Shown one piece after another: positions 51,400 to 60,771 of a stretch of 64,000 nucleotides of DNA. Both the position numbers and the translations under genes were made by a program. How positions within the stretch are numbered: the first letter of the stretch is position 1; every line of letters begins with the position of its first letter. The notes under the pieces were generated by a model, which ran no database searches, had not been told where the DNA came from, and saw only the letters and a program-made list of their open reading frames with translations. Origin of the DNA: JAXMAF01 sp046350555 (GTDB lineage: Bacteria; Planctomycetota; Phycisphaerae; Phycisphaerales; SM1A02); contig JAXMAF010000012.1 of NCBI GenBank assembly GCA_046350555.1, forward strand, positions 1 to 64,000, given 5' to 3'.

Positions 51400-52400
51400 G
51401 GCGCTCCTTCCCTCGGTCCCCACCCAGACCAGGCCGCCGACGTCGATCCGGCCGAGCTTGGTACGCGTGCGCATCGATGGCTGGTTCTCGCGCATGATCG
51501 TGCCCCGGACAGGGTCGCCGGGCTCCTCCGCAGGTCGCGCTGAAGCGCTACAGGGCGGCCGTGGCGAAGCCCCCGCCGCGGAAGCGGTCGGCCATCACGC
51601 GGCTCGCGCAGGCGCTGGCCGCGCAGCTTGGCTCGGCGTGGCGGATGGCGCCGATCAGGCCGGCGAGCTCGTCGTCGACGAAGACCAGTCGAAGGCCGCC
51701 GCTCCTCCGATAGGTCTCGAGGTCGTCGCGGCTTTCGATCCCGATCGCGTCGCGCAGCGTGGGCGATGTCGCCCCAGAAGTCCTCGTACATCCGCTCGTA
51801 CGAACCGTAGAAGGCGAGATCGGCCGGCTCGCGCACGGCAACACGCTCGGCATGCGGAGGTGGCGCCTGCGCGAGCAGCTCCTCCATCGACGCCGCGAGA
51901 TACCGCTTGTATGGGCGGGCGAACGGGTGATGCGCCAGCGCGCCGGACCCCGACTCGGGTCCATGCGAGAAGACGCAGACGCGATCGAGCGCGGCGGCGC
52001 CGGCCCCGGGCGCGGGAGCGAGGGCGAGCGACTGGAATCGCGCGACCACGGCCGCGAGCAGGAGGTCGACGTCGCGGCCGTCGTCGAGGGGTTCCGTGGT
52101 TCGATAGAGCCCGACCGCGTGCGGACACGGCCGACTGTCGGCGTCGCGCCGGGCCACGACGATCATCGAGGCGCCGTCGCGCCATGTCACGACCGCGGGT
52201 CGGTCGAAGGCCGTCGGTTCGTCCGGGGCGCTCGACCGGCGAATCAGGTCGTCGACATCCTCGCGCAGACGCGCGCCGATCGTCGCGCCATCCAGCCAGC
52301 GACCCAGGGCCATGCGCGCCGCGGGAAGGGAGTGATCGACGAAGGCGTCGGCGGGTGGCGTGCGAAGGGCGGGCATGCGGCGGTCGAGTGCAGGTTCCAT
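51400..52400 (-). pseudogene. GNAT-family acetyltransferase, frameshifted
   Basis: The first frame starts at about 52,400 ('MEPALDRRMPALRTPPADAF') and is protein-like to 'YGSYERMYEDFWGDIAHA' at about 51,765. There one base is missing and the next frame continues 'LRDAIGIESRDDLETYRRSG', 'LRLVFVDDELAGLIGAIRHA', 'RVMADRFRGGGFATAAL' then a stop at 51,548. A third frame resumes 'MRENQPSMRTRTKLGRIDVG', a normal end for a GNAT protein ('EN..S.R...KLGR'). Two indels are therefore needed. An acetyl-CoA-dependent N-acetyltransferase fold is inferred from this pattern. The 3' boundary is uncertain because it runs toward the heptamer array. Confidence 0.65.
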
Positions 52401-52523
52401 TCGCGCCGAGCGCCCGGCACGCCGGCGCGGGGGCAGGTTCGGCGAACTCGCGGCGGTTCGCCCGCCTTCGATAGCCGTCGCCCCGCGGCGAAGCGGCGCG
52501 GAACGCTCACGGCGACACGTCGT

Positions 52524-55112
52524 CTACTCGCCGTCGTAGATCTCCGGCATGCCATCGTGGCCGCCCTTCTGCGCGTAGCTCGCCAGCCCCGGGATCCGCT
52601 TGATCTGCTCCTCGGTGAGGATCTGCTTGAGCTTGCGGACGGCCTTCATGCTCACTTCGTCGCGCTCGAACCGAAGGCGGGCGATCTTGTTCTGCCGCTC
52701 CTGCCACGCCTGCCAGTCGGCCGTCTCGCCGCCGATGGGGTTGGCGCCTTCGCGCTGGATCTCGACCATCTTGTCGGCAATCGCCTCGTAGGCGGGCATG
52801 AACTCGTCGTCGAGCGCGGCGAGGTCCTTCGTCTGCTGCTCGCCGAGGTCGCCCAGGTTGCGGGCCCGCTCGATGAGGGTGCCGGCGCTCCGCTTGTCGC
52901 CGTAGACCGTCGGGAACGCGGCGCGGTTGTAGCCGCGCGCAATGGCGACCGCCTGCGCCTCGGGCAGCTTCTGCTTGAGTTCGTCCATGAGCTTCCGCAC
53001 GACGTCGCGGCGCTTCGCCGACGCGGTGTTGAGCAGCTCCTGCGTCTGCTTGATGCCCTTCTGGTAGTCGACCGCCGCGGCGAGCTGGGCGCCATCGTCC
53101 TTCACCGCCGCCTGCATGCGGGTGGAGAGCTTCTCCGCGTTCTTCTGGTTCTCGAAGGTGGCGCGACGCACGTCGTTGGTCGTCTTGCGCAGCTCGTCGG
53201 CGTGCTCGAGGACCACCGCCGCCGCGGCGGAGAGGTGCTCGTCGTCGACGGCGTCGACGACCACGCCGGCGACGTTCGCCTGGCCCTCCTGGTTGCCGTC
53301 GAAGCTCATCCATCCCATGGCGCCGGAGACCGCGATCAGGGCGCGCTGGAGCGCGAGCAGCTCGAAGACCGACTTGTGCGCGTCGTCCGCGACCGTCAAG
53401 CGCACGTTCTCGATGAATCCGGCCTCGACCTTGTCGACCTCGTCCATCGCCGCCGATCGCGCGGCGTACACCGCGTCGAGGGCGCTCTCCGTCGGCGGGC
53501 GGTACTGGAACGGAGCATCGCCCTTGCCCTCGGCGGGCTGCTGGTACGCGGCGCCGACGGCCGTGGCGATCGCCTGCACCTTCGGTTGCACGCGCGTGTT
53601 CCACTGTTCCAGGTAATCCGCGTGCAGGCTCTCGAGGATCGACTTCTGGCCGGGATCGAGCCCGAGCCGGCGCGACCAGGTTGCGATCGTGGTCGCCGGC
53701 AGCGCCGCCGGGATGAAGATGTCGCCGCCGTTGGCCATGGCGGCGTTGGTCACCTCGGGGGGCGTGTCGCCGGCAGCGTCCTCGGCCGTCGCCGCGACCA
53801 TGTCGCCGGCAGCGCCGGCTCCACCGGCGCCGTCCTCGGCGAGGAAGGCATCGGCACCGGCCTCGGCGGGATTCTCCAGCTTCTTCGCGAGTTCCGGCCC
53901 GATGATCGACTTGGCGGAGTTGATCGCCGCCACGCCCACCTCGGTGCGCTTCTCGCGAAGCTTCTCCGCGACCTTCTCGACCTCGTCGTTCGCCCCGGGG
54001 CCGAACTGGAAGGGCGACCGGTCCTGGTTGGCGTCGTCCATCGCGTCGACGAGCTCGTTCTCGATGCGCTCGTCCTCGCGCAGCCAGCTCTCGTAGGCGA
54101 CCTTCAGGGCGGCGCGCTGCTCGTCGGTGACGCCCTTGAGCCGCGTGGCGAGCTTGAGCACCGCCTCCGTGCCGAAGTCGGAGGATCCCGCGAACGGATA
54201 GGCGCGGGCGATGAAGTCGCGGCGCAGGCGAAGCGCCTTGTCGGGAGGCAGCTTGGCCGCGAGCGCCTTGCGCGTCTTGTTGTTGAGCTTCGCGATGTCG
54301 CGGTTGAGCTCGCGCCCCTTCTTCGTGGCGTCCTTCATCGACTGCTGCATCACCTCCATGAAGGCCTTCATCTTCTCGGGATCCTTCATGAGGTCTTCGT
54401 TGTTGACATCGCCGAAGCCGGCGGCGGTGATCGCGTCGATCATCGACATGATCGTGTTGCCGGTGGTGTCGTTGAGCTCGCCGAGCTGTTTCGTGACCTG
54501 CGTCTCGTAGGTCGAGAGCGCGTCGTCGATGGCGGCCTGCTCCTCGTGCGAGAGCTCCAGCGTCGCGACGAGATCGGTGAGGTCGACCGGCAGGCCGCCG
54601 ACCATGCCCATCATCATCGGATTGCGGTAGGTCGAGCGCTCGCGGGCGAGCTTCGCGCGCGGCAGCGCCCGCACCTGCGTCTCCTCGAGCGTGCCCTGGA
54701 CCTGGTCGAAGAGGCGGTTGTCGAGCGCCTTGATCTTGCCGAAGAGCCGCTTCTGGTTCTTCGTCCACTCCTCGAGCGCCGCGCGCTGCGGCATCCCGCC
54801 CTGCATCTTCTTGGACTCGTTGAGGAACGCCTCGATCTCGCCCTCGCGGAGCCGCTTGAAGTCGGCCTTGTACTGCTCGTGGAACGCGTCGATCTTCTCC
54901 CACTGCGCGGCGTTCGGCCGCACGTAGCGATCGAGGTAGCGGGTCAGGTCCTGCGCCGAGATCGGCTCGGGAAGCTGGCCCGAGGTGCCCTGCGCGAACG
55001 CCGGGCGGCTCGGTGCGAAGGTCGTCGCCACGACGACCAGCGCGAGGACCGGAACACAGCCACGAACGAGGCGCGCGGCGAACGCGCGGGCAGACCTCAG
55101 GACCGAAGCCAT
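52524..55112 (-). CDS. Large secreted alpha-helical protein of unknown function
   Basis: 862 residues from the ATG at 55,112. Signal peptide about 1-40 ('VLALVVVATTFAPSRPAFA'). The rest is almost all charged helix, with repeats of an LTxxQ-like kind: 'LTRYLDRYVRPNAAQWEKID', 'LDPGQKSILESLHADYLEQW' and 'LKQILTEEQIKRIPGLASYA'. A short Ala/Gly-rich linker is at about 410-450. This resembles periplasmic Spy/CpxP-type or planctomycete-specific helical proteins, but length and pattern are unlike any I can name. The promoter must lie in the 55 bases before the foldback element or beyond it. Confidence 0.8.
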   Translation of the reverse strand: MASVLRSARAFAARLVRGCVPVLALVVVATTFAPSRPAFAQGTSGQLPEPISAQDLTRYLDRYVRPNAAQWEKIDAFHEQYKADFKRLREGEIEAFLNESKKMQGGMPQRAALEEWTKNQKRLFGKIKALDNRLFDQVQGTLEETQVRALPRAKLARERSTYRNPMMMGMVGGLPVDLTDLVATLELSHEEQAAIDDALSTYETQVTKQLGELNDTTGNTIMSMIDAITAAGFGDVNNEDLMKDPEKMKAFMEVMQQSMKDATKKGRELNRDIAKLNNKTRKALAAKLPPDKALRLRRDFIARAYPFAGSSDFGTEAVLKLATRLKGVTDEQRAALKVAYESWLREDERIENELVDAMDDANQDRSPFQFGPGANDEVEKVAEKLREKRTEVGVAAINSAKSIIGPELAKKLENPAEAGADAFLAEDGAGGAGAAGDMVAATAEDAAGDTPPEVTNAAMANGGDIFIPAALPATTIATWSRRLGLDPGQKSILESLHADYLEQWNTRVQPKVQAIATAVGAAYQQPAEGKGDAPFQYRPPTESALDAVYAARSAAMDEVDKVEAGFIENVRLTVADDAHKSVFELLALQRALIAVSGAMGWMSFDGNQEGQANVAGVVVDAVDDEHLSAAAAVVLEHADELRKTTNDVRRATFENQKNAEKLSTRMQAAVKDDGAQLAAAVDYQKGIKQTQELLNTASAKRRDVVRKLMDELKQKLPEAQAVAIARGYNRAAFPTVYGDKRSAGTLIERARNLGDLGEQQTKDLAALDDEFMPAYEAIADKMVEIQREGANPIGGETADWQAWQERQNKIARLRFERDEVSMKAVRKLKQILTEEQIKRIPGLASYAQKGGHDGMPEIYDGE

Positions 55113-55167
55113 GGATGACCTCCAGAGTGCGCCCGGTCCGAACGGGACCGGGCGGAAGCAGAGTCTA

Positions 55168-55326
55168 GTGTCCCGAAGTCAGAAATTCGCGGCATATGGG
55201 CCGACATGATTTTGTCTGGCAAGGAGTCGAGACGAACGGCCTATCCGCAGCGATAGGCGGGTCTCGACGACACCACCAGGCGAAATCAGGGCCGGACACA
55301 TGACGCGAATTTCTGACTCGGGACAC
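55168..55326. repeat. 159-bp foldback element
   Basis: Outer arms GTGTCCCGAAGTCAGAAATT/CGCG (55,168-55,191) and the complement at 55,304-55,326 match except for one extra A. Inner segments also pair: GGCC.TGATTT.G.CTGG with its complement, GTCGAGAC/GTCTCGAC (55,226-55,233 and 55,261-55,268), and CCTATC-CGCAGC-GATAGG at the tip. The whole element is an imperfect palindrome, like a MITE or REP-type repeat. It is unrelated in sequence to the 108-bp family, and one copy is seen here. Confidence 0.75.
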
Positions 55327-55374
55327 GAGCGGTGCGGGCGTCAAGCGCCGGGCCGGCGTGCCGACGCTCCGCGT

Positions 55375-55887
55375 TCACATGACGCTTGGCAGGCCGACGG
55401 TGCGGCGCCAGGCGCTGATCTGGCCGAGATGCATCATCACGTGGCTGGTCATCATGAAGAGCACCGCGTTGCCGATCCTCGGAAAGACCTCTCGCATGCG
55501 CCCTTCGATCGGGTTGGGCTGCGCGAGCACGTCTTCCGTCGTCTCTCGGACGACGGCGACGGCGGCGCGATGGCGGTCGAGGAAGAAGTCGACGATCTCC
55601 TGCTTGGGCGGATACTGGCCGTTGCCCTCCACGCACGCGACACCGGCCGCGAAGAGCTTGTCCCACCCTGGCTTGTCGACGACGAGTTCCGGCTTGCCAA
55701 GCAGGTTCAGGATGCGGTTGGGATAGAGCGACAGGTGGCCGAAGTTGAACGCGGGGTGGTTCAGGTTCGGCATCGGCGAGTGATCGAACCGGTCGGCGGG
55801 AATGTCCTTGGCGAGCGCCTCGGCGTAGCCGATCCCGCGTTCGAGGGCCGAGGCGATGAGCGATCCGGTGAAGTTGGGTGCAGCCAT
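55375..55887 (-). CDS. DinB-like (DUF664-type) four-helix protein
   Basis: 170 residues from the ATG at 55,887 ('MAAPNFTGSLIASALERGIG'). Family features: 'HPAFNFGHLSLYPNRILNLL' (first metal-binding His), 'FFLDRHRAAVAVVRETTEDV' and 'FMMTSHVMMHLGQISAWRRT' (the H-x3-H motif near the end). DinB-superfamily proteins bind metal with three His and often act in thiol or glutathione-type transfer; no specific substrate can be named. Confidence 0.85.
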   Translation of the reverse strand: MAAPNFTGSLIASALERGIGYAEALAKDIPADRFDHSPMPNLNHPAFNFGHLSLYPNRILNLLGKPELVVDKPGWDKLFAAGVACVEGNGQYPPKQEIVDFFLDRHRAAVAVVRETTEDVLAQPNPIEGRMREVFPRIGNAVLFMMTSHVMMHLGQISAWRRTVGLPSVM

Positions 55888-55989
55888 GGCGGAGCGTAGC
55901 CCTCGAGGCAGCTCGTGTGCCGCCGGTCGGGCGCGCCCGAGCCGCGCACCGTTCGATCCCGTCGCGGGACGCGACCGTGTCGCGGTGGC

Positions 55990-56021
55990 GAACGCATCGA
56001 CGCTTGCTGGAATCGCCATCA
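55990..56021 (+). repeat. Fragment of the 108-bp element (right end)
   Basis: GAACGCATCGACGCTTG then CTGGAATCGCCATCA matches the element's right end (GAACGCAT...CTGGAATC..ATCA). Its terminal TCA is the TGA stop codon of the E1-like gene, the same arrangement as in intact copies. Confidence 0.55.
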
Positions 56022-57272
56022 GGCGCCGACGTACTTGGCGTAGACGCCGCGCGCCCGCTCCGCATCCGTGGTGCCCTTGACGATGGCGCGGCCATCGGGA
56101 AAGAGCGTCAGTTCCAACGGACCATCGTCGCCGCGCTCGTGGGCGAGCAGGCCGCGCAGCATGTGGCGTGTCGCGCTGAACGCGCCGTGGCCGGCCAGTC
56201 GCGCGGCGACCATGTCGAGATCGACGCGACCCGGTCCGGCGCCGGCGGGCACGACCTGCACCGCGTTCCGGCCGCAGAGCGACGTCGTGCCGCCGCGCGC
56301 GCGGCGCGGCGCGCTTCCGACCGTCCCGCCAGCGGTGCCGCCGGCTCCGTAGTTGTCCGCGCCGACGGGATCGTCGATGCCGTGCGCGTCGTCGAGGAAG
56401 TCGAATCGACCGAGGCCGCAGCAGGGGCACGTCGGTGACGGGCCCGCCGCCGAGACGTCGAGGAAGCGCCACTCGTTCGTCCATGCGTCGATCGAGATCA
56501 GGTGGCGATCGACCGCGCGGAGGTCGCCGACGACGAGCTTGATCGCCTGCGTGGCCTGGAGCGCCGCGACGATCGAGACGACCGGACCGAGCACGCCCGC
56601 GGTGTCGCACGTCGGGCTCGCGCCCGGCGGCGGCGCCTCCGGAAAGACGCAGCGCAGGCAGGGCGTCGCGAGCTCGTCCGTCCAGCGGACCAGCGCGCCC
56701 GCGGCGCGGCCGTCCGCGCCCACGGACCGATCCGCGGGCGCCTGCCCTCGAACGTGGCCGGCGCGCCGCGCGGCGCGGCGATGCCGCGAATGCGGAAGGA
56801 TCGTCATGACCATGCCGCTGGTGCCGACCGCGCCGCCATAGATGAGCGGCACGCCGGAGCGCACGGCGTGGTCGTTGAGCAGGTAGCGCGTCTCGAAGTT
56901 GTCCAGTCCATCGAGGATGAGATCGGCGCCGTCCGCGAGCCGCTCGACGTTCATCGCCGAGAGATCCTCGACGAATGGATGCACGGTCACCTCGCCGTTG
57001 ATGGCCGCGATGCGCTCGGCCGCGGCGACCGCCTTGGGCGCGGCCTCGCGGGCGTGCCGCTCCTCGTAGAGGGTCTGCCGCTGGAGGTTGGTCCACTCCA
57101 CGACGTCGCGGTCGACGATGGTCAGGGTGCCGATCCCGGCGCGGGCGAGCGCGTCGATCAGGCCGCTGCCCAGCGCCCCGCAACCAGCGACGAACGCGTG
57201 CGCGGAACGGATCCGGACCTGTCCCGCCTCGGTCACGACAGGCAGCAGCGACTGGCGGTGGTACCGGTCCAT
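56019..57272 (-). CDS. E1-like ThiF/MoeB adenylyltransferase
   Basis: 417 residues, ATG at 57,272 ('MDRYHRQSLLPVVTEAGQVR'). ATP-binding motif 'VAGCGALGSGLIDALARAGI', 'DRDVVEWTNLQRQTLY', 'LILDGLDNFETRYLLND', 'CDTAGVLGPVVSIVAALQAT' (the motif around the catalytic region), and two zinc cysteine pairs ('TPCLRC' and 'CPCC'). An insertion of about 30 Arg/Ala-rich residues follows 'MTILPHSRHRRAARRAGHVR'. Beyond the E1 domain a segment of about 110 residues ends 'LELTLFPDGRAIVKGTTDAE', similar to the C-terminal extension of some MoeB proteins. It adenylates a ubiquitin-like carrier (MoaD/ThiS type), none of which is nearby. Confidence 0.85.
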   Translation of the reverse strand: MDRYHRQSLLPVVTEAGQVRIRSAHAFVAGCGALGSGLIDALARAGIGTLTIVDRDVVEWTNLQRQTLYEERHAREAAPKAVAAAERIAAINGEVTVHPFVEDLSAMNVERLADGADLILDGLDNFETRYLLNDHAVRSGVPLIYGGAVGTSGMVMTILPHSRHRRAARRAGHVRGQAPADRSVGADGRAAGALVRWTDELATPCLRCVFPEAPPPGASPTCDTAGVLGPVVSIVAALQATQAIKLVVGDLRAVDRHLISIDAWTNEWRFLDVSAAGPSPTCPCCGLGRFDFLDDAHGIDDPVGADNYGAGGTAGGTVGSAPRRARGGTTSLCGRNAVQVVPAGAGPGRVDLDMVAARLAGHGAFSATRHMLRGLLAHERGDDGPLELTLFPDGRAIVKGTTDAERARGVYAKYVGA

Positions 57273-57365
57273 GCCTTGGGTCCCAGGCAGAGGGTACCCG
57301 CGCGCCGGTGCCCGGACGGGTCCGGGAACGCGAAGGAGGTCGTGGTGGCGCGCGGTCGTCCTGCC

Positions 57366-57394
57366 TTGACACCCCTCTCCCGCCTCTCTACATT
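57366..57394 (+). promoter_or_regulatory. Promoter of the rpmF-plsX-fabH operon
   Basis: TTGACA, a 17-base spacer and TACATT: a near-consensus sigma-70-like promoter, 60 bases before the rpmF start. Confidence 0.7.
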
Positions 57395-57453
57395 CGTCGA
57401 TTCGCGCCGGACCAGCCGGCCTCCCGTGTCAACCCCGCGTCGAGTTCACCGCC

Positions 57454-57639
57454 ATGCAGCCCGTATTCCGAACGTCGCCGGGCCGGTCGCGTCGTCGTCG
57501 ATCGCATCAGGCGATCCGCGCGACCCACACCGTGCTCTGCCCCAACTGCGGCGCCGCCAAGCGCCCGCACACCGCCTGCACCTCGTGCGGCTACGTCCGC
57601 CCGGGGCTGACCCTGAAGAAGCCCGGCGCCAGCGAGTGA
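57454..57639 (+). CDS. rpmF: 50S ribosomal protein L32
   Basis: 61 residues; ATG at 57,454. L32 features: 'SRRRRSHQAIRATHTVLCPN' and the zinc ribbon 'LCPNCGAAKRPHTACTSCGY' with four cysteines. Leads the rpmF-plsX-fabH-fabD gene order widely conserved in bacteria; eight bases separate it from plsX. Confidence 0.93.
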   Translation: MQPVFRTSPGRSRRRRSHQAIRATHTVLCPNCGAAKRPHTACTSCGYVRPGLTLKKPGASE

Positions 57640-57646
57640 TTTCCCC

Positions 57647-58666
57647 ATGCGCATCGGCGTCGATGTGATGGGCGGCGACTACGCGCCGGACGAAATCCTC
57701 AAGGGATGCTTTGCCGCGCTGCCGCGACTCGGCCGCGACGACCGCCTCGTGCTCGTGGGCGCCCGCGACGTGATCGAGGAGGGAATCGCCGAGCGCGGCG
57801 TCCGCGACCCGCGCATCGAGGTCGTCGCGACCACCGAACACATCGGGATGGACGAGTCGCCGGTCGAGGCGGTGCGCGAGAAGAAGGATTCGTCGATCGT
57901 GGTGCTCGCGCAGCTCGCGTCGCCGAAGTCGTCCAATCGGATCGACGCGACGATCTCGGCGGGCAACACCGGCGCGTGCGTGGCGGCGGCGCAGATGCAC
58001 ATGCGGCGCCTGCCGGTGGTGCATCGCCCCGGCATCGCCGTCACCGTCCCCACCTTCGCCGGCCCCGTCGTGCTGATCGACGTCGGCGCCAACATCGAGC
58101 CCAAGGCGCATCATCTCGCCCAGTACGGCGTGATGGGCGACGTCTACGCGCAGAAGATGCTCGGCATGCGCTCGCCGCGGATCGCCCTCATGAACGTCGG
58201 CGGCGAGGAGCAGAAGGGCACGGCCGAGATGAAGGAGGCGCGAGACCTGCTCCGCTCCGCGGGCGCGCACCTCAACTTCGTCGGCTACATCGAAGGCCGC
58301 GGCGTCTTCGACGGCGAGGCCGACGTGGTGATCACCGACGGCGTCGTCGGCAACGTCATGCTCAAGCTCGCCGAGGGGCTCTCGTCGGGGATCTTCAAGG
58401 CGCTCGCCGAGGAGGTCTTCGCGATCGATCCCGAGCTGGCCGTGCGCCTGGAGCCGGTCGTGAAGTCGCTCTTCGCCAAGTACGACTACCACGAGTACGG
58501 CGGCGCGCCCCTGCTTGGCGTGAACGGCGTCTGCCTCATCTCGCACGGGTCCAGCGAGGCGCGCACCATCGCCAACGCGATCATCCGCGCGCGACAGCTC
58601 GTCGAGAGCCGCGTGAACGAGGCGATCGCCGTGCGCCTCGCGGAAATGACGGACGTCCCCGCATGA
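57647..58666 (+). CDS. plsX: Phosphate acyltransferase PlsX
   Basis: 339 residues, ATG at 57,647. Motifs: 'MRIGVDVMGGDYAPDEILKG', 'ATISAGNTGACVAAAQMHMR', 'VVLIDVGANIEPKAHHLAQY', 'ALMNVGGEEQKGTAEMKEAR', 'DVVITDGVVGNVMLKLAEGL' and 'GGAPLLGVNGVCLISHGSSE'. It makes acyl-phosphate from acyl-ACP for phospholipid synthesis. Its stop overlaps the fabH start (ATGA at 58,663). Confidence 0.96.
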   Translation: MRIGVDVMGGDYAPDEILKGCFAALPRLGRDDRLVLVGARDVIEEGIAERGVRDPRIEVVATTEHIGMDESPVEAVREKKDSSIVVLAQLASPKSSNRIDATISAGNTGACVAAAQMHMRRLPVVHRPGIAVTVPTFAGPVVLIDVGANIEPKAHHLAQYGVMGDVYAQKMLGMRSPRIALMNVGGEEQKGTAEMKEARDLLRSAGAHLNFVGYIEGRGVFDGEADVVITDGVVGNVMLKLAEGLSSGIFKALAEEVFAIDPELAVRLEPVVKSLFAKYDYHEYGGAPLLGVNGVCLISHGSSEARTIANAIIRARQLVESRVNEAIAVRLAEMTDVPA

Positions 58667-59694
58667 ACCCGAAGTTCGCGGCTGGTCCTCGGACGGCTCA
58701 CGCGCCGACCATCGGCGTGCGCATCGCCGGCACCGGATCGGCCGTTCCCGAGCGCGTGCTGTCCAACGCGGATCTCGAGCGGATCATGGACACGTCGACC
58801 GAGTGGATCGAGCAGCGGACCGGGATCCTCGAGCGGCGCATCGTCGATCCGAAGCAGGAGGGGACGTACACGCTCACGCGCGATGCGCTCCGGCGCGCCC
58901 TCGAGAGCGCCGGCATGCGCGGCGGCGACCTCGACCTGGTGGTCGTTGCCTCGTGCACGCAGGAGATGACCTGCCCGTCCGTCGCGTGCCGCGTCGCCGC
59001 GGCGCTTGGCGCGGTTCCGGCGGGCGCGTTCGACGTCGTCGCGGCGTGCAGCGGATTCCTCTACGCGCTCAACCTCGCGGACACGCTGGTGCGCTCGGGA
59101 CGCCATCGCAGGATCGGCGTCGTCGGCTGCGACGCGATGAGCACCGTGGTGGACTACGACGACCGCACGGTCTCGATCCTCTTCGGCGACGCGGCCGGCG
59201 CGGTCGTGCTCGAGGCGGACGCCGAGCCGCGGCGCGGCTGCGTGCACCAGGTGCTCCAGGCCGACGGCTCGCACTGGGAGGCGCTGTACATGCCGCGCCG
59301 CGCCCACGACATCCCCGCCTTCGACGCCAACAACCCGATCCGGCTCGGCTGCCTGCGGATGAACGGCCGCGAGGTCTTCCGCTTCGCGGTGAGCAAGTTC
59401 CGCGAGGTCATCGAGGAGGCGCTGCGCTCGACCAACCTCACGCCCGCCGACGTGAGCCAGTTCATCTGCCACCAGTCGAACATCCGCATCATCGACGCGG
59501 CCGTCGAGAAGATCGGACTGCCGCGCGAGAAGGTGCACGTGAACATCGATCGCTTCGGCAACAGCAGCGCCGGCTCGGTCGGACTGTGCCTCGACCAGCT
59601 CTGGCGCGCCGGCCGGATCACGCCGGGACAGCCGATGATCCTCGTCGCCTTCGGGGGTGGGCTGACGTGGGCCTCGAGCGTCTGGAACGTGTGA
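58663..59694 (+). CDS. fabH: 3-oxoacyl-ACP synthase III
   Basis: 343 residues from the ATG at 58,663. The first 18 residues are an extension; then 'VRIAGTGSAVPERVLSNADL', 'DTSTEWIEQRTGILERRIVD' and the catalytic triad: Cys in 'FDVVAACSGFLYALNLA', His in 'FICHQSNIRIIDA', Asn in 'NIDRFGNSSAGSVGLC'. Starts fatty acid chains by condensing acetyl-CoA with malonyl-ACP. Translationally coupled to plsX. Confidence 0.96.
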   Translation: MNPKFAAGPRTAHAPTIGVRIAGTGSAVPERVLSNADLERIMDTSTEWIEQRTGILERRIVDPKQEGTYTLTRDALRRALESAGMRGGDLDLVVVASCTQEMTCPSVACRVAAALGAVPAGAFDVVAACSGFLYALNLADTLVRSGRHRRIGVVGCDAMSTVVDYDDRTVSILFGDAAGAVVLEADAEPRRGCVHQVLQADGSHWEALYMPRRAHDIPAFDANNPIRLGCLRMNGREVFRFAVSKFREVIEEALRSTNLTPADVSQFICHQSNIRIIDAAVEKIGLPREKVHVNIDRFGNSSAGSVGLCLDQLWRAGRITPGQPMILVAFGGGLTWASSVWNV

Positions 59695-59745
59695 CGCGCC
59701 AGTGGCCCCGCAGCCCGGATTCGCCGACCCCAGCGCCCTTCGCCG

Positions 59746-60771
59746 ATGTCCGCCTCACCGTCCGCCTCGATCGTCCTCTGTCCCGGCCAAGGCGCGCAGG
59801 GCGTCGGCATGGGCAGGGCATGGCACGACGCCAGCCCCGCGGCTCGCGCCGTCTTCGCGGAGGCCGACGCGGTCCTCGCGGCGTCCCTCGGCGCGCGGTT
59901 GAGCGAGCTCTGCTTCGACGGTCCCGCGGAGCGGCTCAACCAGACCGATGTCTCGCAGCCGGCGATCTACACCGTCTCGGTGGCGTGCTTCGCGGCGCTC
60001 CGCGAGCGCGGGGTCATCGACGAGATCGGCGACGCGGCCGGTCTCTCGCTCGGCGAGTACACGGCGCTTCACCTCGCCGGCGCCTTCGCCTTCGCCGATG
60101 GCCTTCGGCTCGTCGCCGAACGCGGCCGGCTGATGCAGGAGGCGGCCGAGGCGTCGCAAGGTGGAATGGTGGCGCTGATGGGTGCCGACGAGGCGGGCGC
60201 GCAGTCGGTGTGCGACCGGACGCTCGCGGGCCCGGGCGCCGCGCCCGGCGGCGGGGTGCTCGTCTGCGCGAACTTCAACGCGCCCGGCCAGATCGTCCTT
60301 TCGGGCCACGCGTCCGCGTGCGACCGCGCCGTGACCGTCGCGGGCGAACTCGGATTCCGGGCCACCAAGCTCACCGTCGCCGGCGCGTTCCATTCGCCGC
60401 TCATGCAGCCGGCCGCCGACCGGATGGCCGAGCACCTGGCCAAGGTCGCGATGAGTCCGCTCGGCCGCGCACGGCCGGGAATCGGGGCTCCCGGCGACGC
60501 GGTCCGGGTCTGGTCGAACGTCTCCGGCGAGCCACACGTCGCGAATGCGACGGAACTCCTCAAGCGTCGGCTCGTCGAACAAATCGTCCGTCCGGTCCGT
60601 TGGGCGCAGTCGTGCGCCCACCTACTCTCCGGTGGCGATCCTTCGGTCAAGCGTCCGTGCCACGAGCTCGCTCCGGGCACCGTGCTGAAGGGTCTGATGC
60701 GTCGGATCGACCGTTCCTGCGAGGTGACCAATCATGACAAGCCTGTCGAGCCTGCACCGCCGAAGTCCTGA
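59746..60771 (+). CDS. fabD: Malonyl-CoA:ACP transacylase
   Basis: 341 residues, ATG at 59,746. 'IVLCPGQGAQGVGMGRAW' opens the domain; the nucleophile elbow is 'AAGLSLGEYTALHLAG' (GLSLG where GHSLG is usual) and the catalytic His lies in 'VAGAFHSPLMQPAADRM'. Transfers malonyl from CoA to ACP. The last 38 bases overlap the next gene, and the C-terminal 'SCEVTNHDKPVEPAPPKS' is unlike the family. Confidence 0.94.
   Translation: MSASPSASIVLCPGQGAQGVGMGRAWHDASPAARAVFAEADAVLAASLGARLSELCFDGPAERLNQTDVSQPAIYTVSVACFAALRERGVIDEIGDAAGLSLGEYTALHLAGAFAFADGLRLVAERGRLMQEAAEASQGGMVALMGADEAGAQSVCDRTLAGPGAAPGGGVLVCANFNAPGQIVLSGHASACDRAVTVAGELGFRATKLTVAGAFHSPLMQPAADRMAEHLAKVAMSPLGRARPGIGAPGDAVRVWSNVSGEPHVANATELLKRRLVEQIVRPVRWAQSCAHLLSGGDPSVKRPCHELAPGTVLKGLMRRIDRSCEVTNHDKPVEPAPPKS

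Noticed and set aside
52507..54903. 798-codon frame on the same strand as the helical periplasmic protein
   Set aside because: Shadow frame: Arg/Gly/His-rich, no start signals, and the other frame is a plausible secreted protein.
51759..55118. 1,119-codon plus-strand frame
   Set aside because: Antisense of the acetyltransferase and the helical protein; composition is that of a GC-rich shadow.
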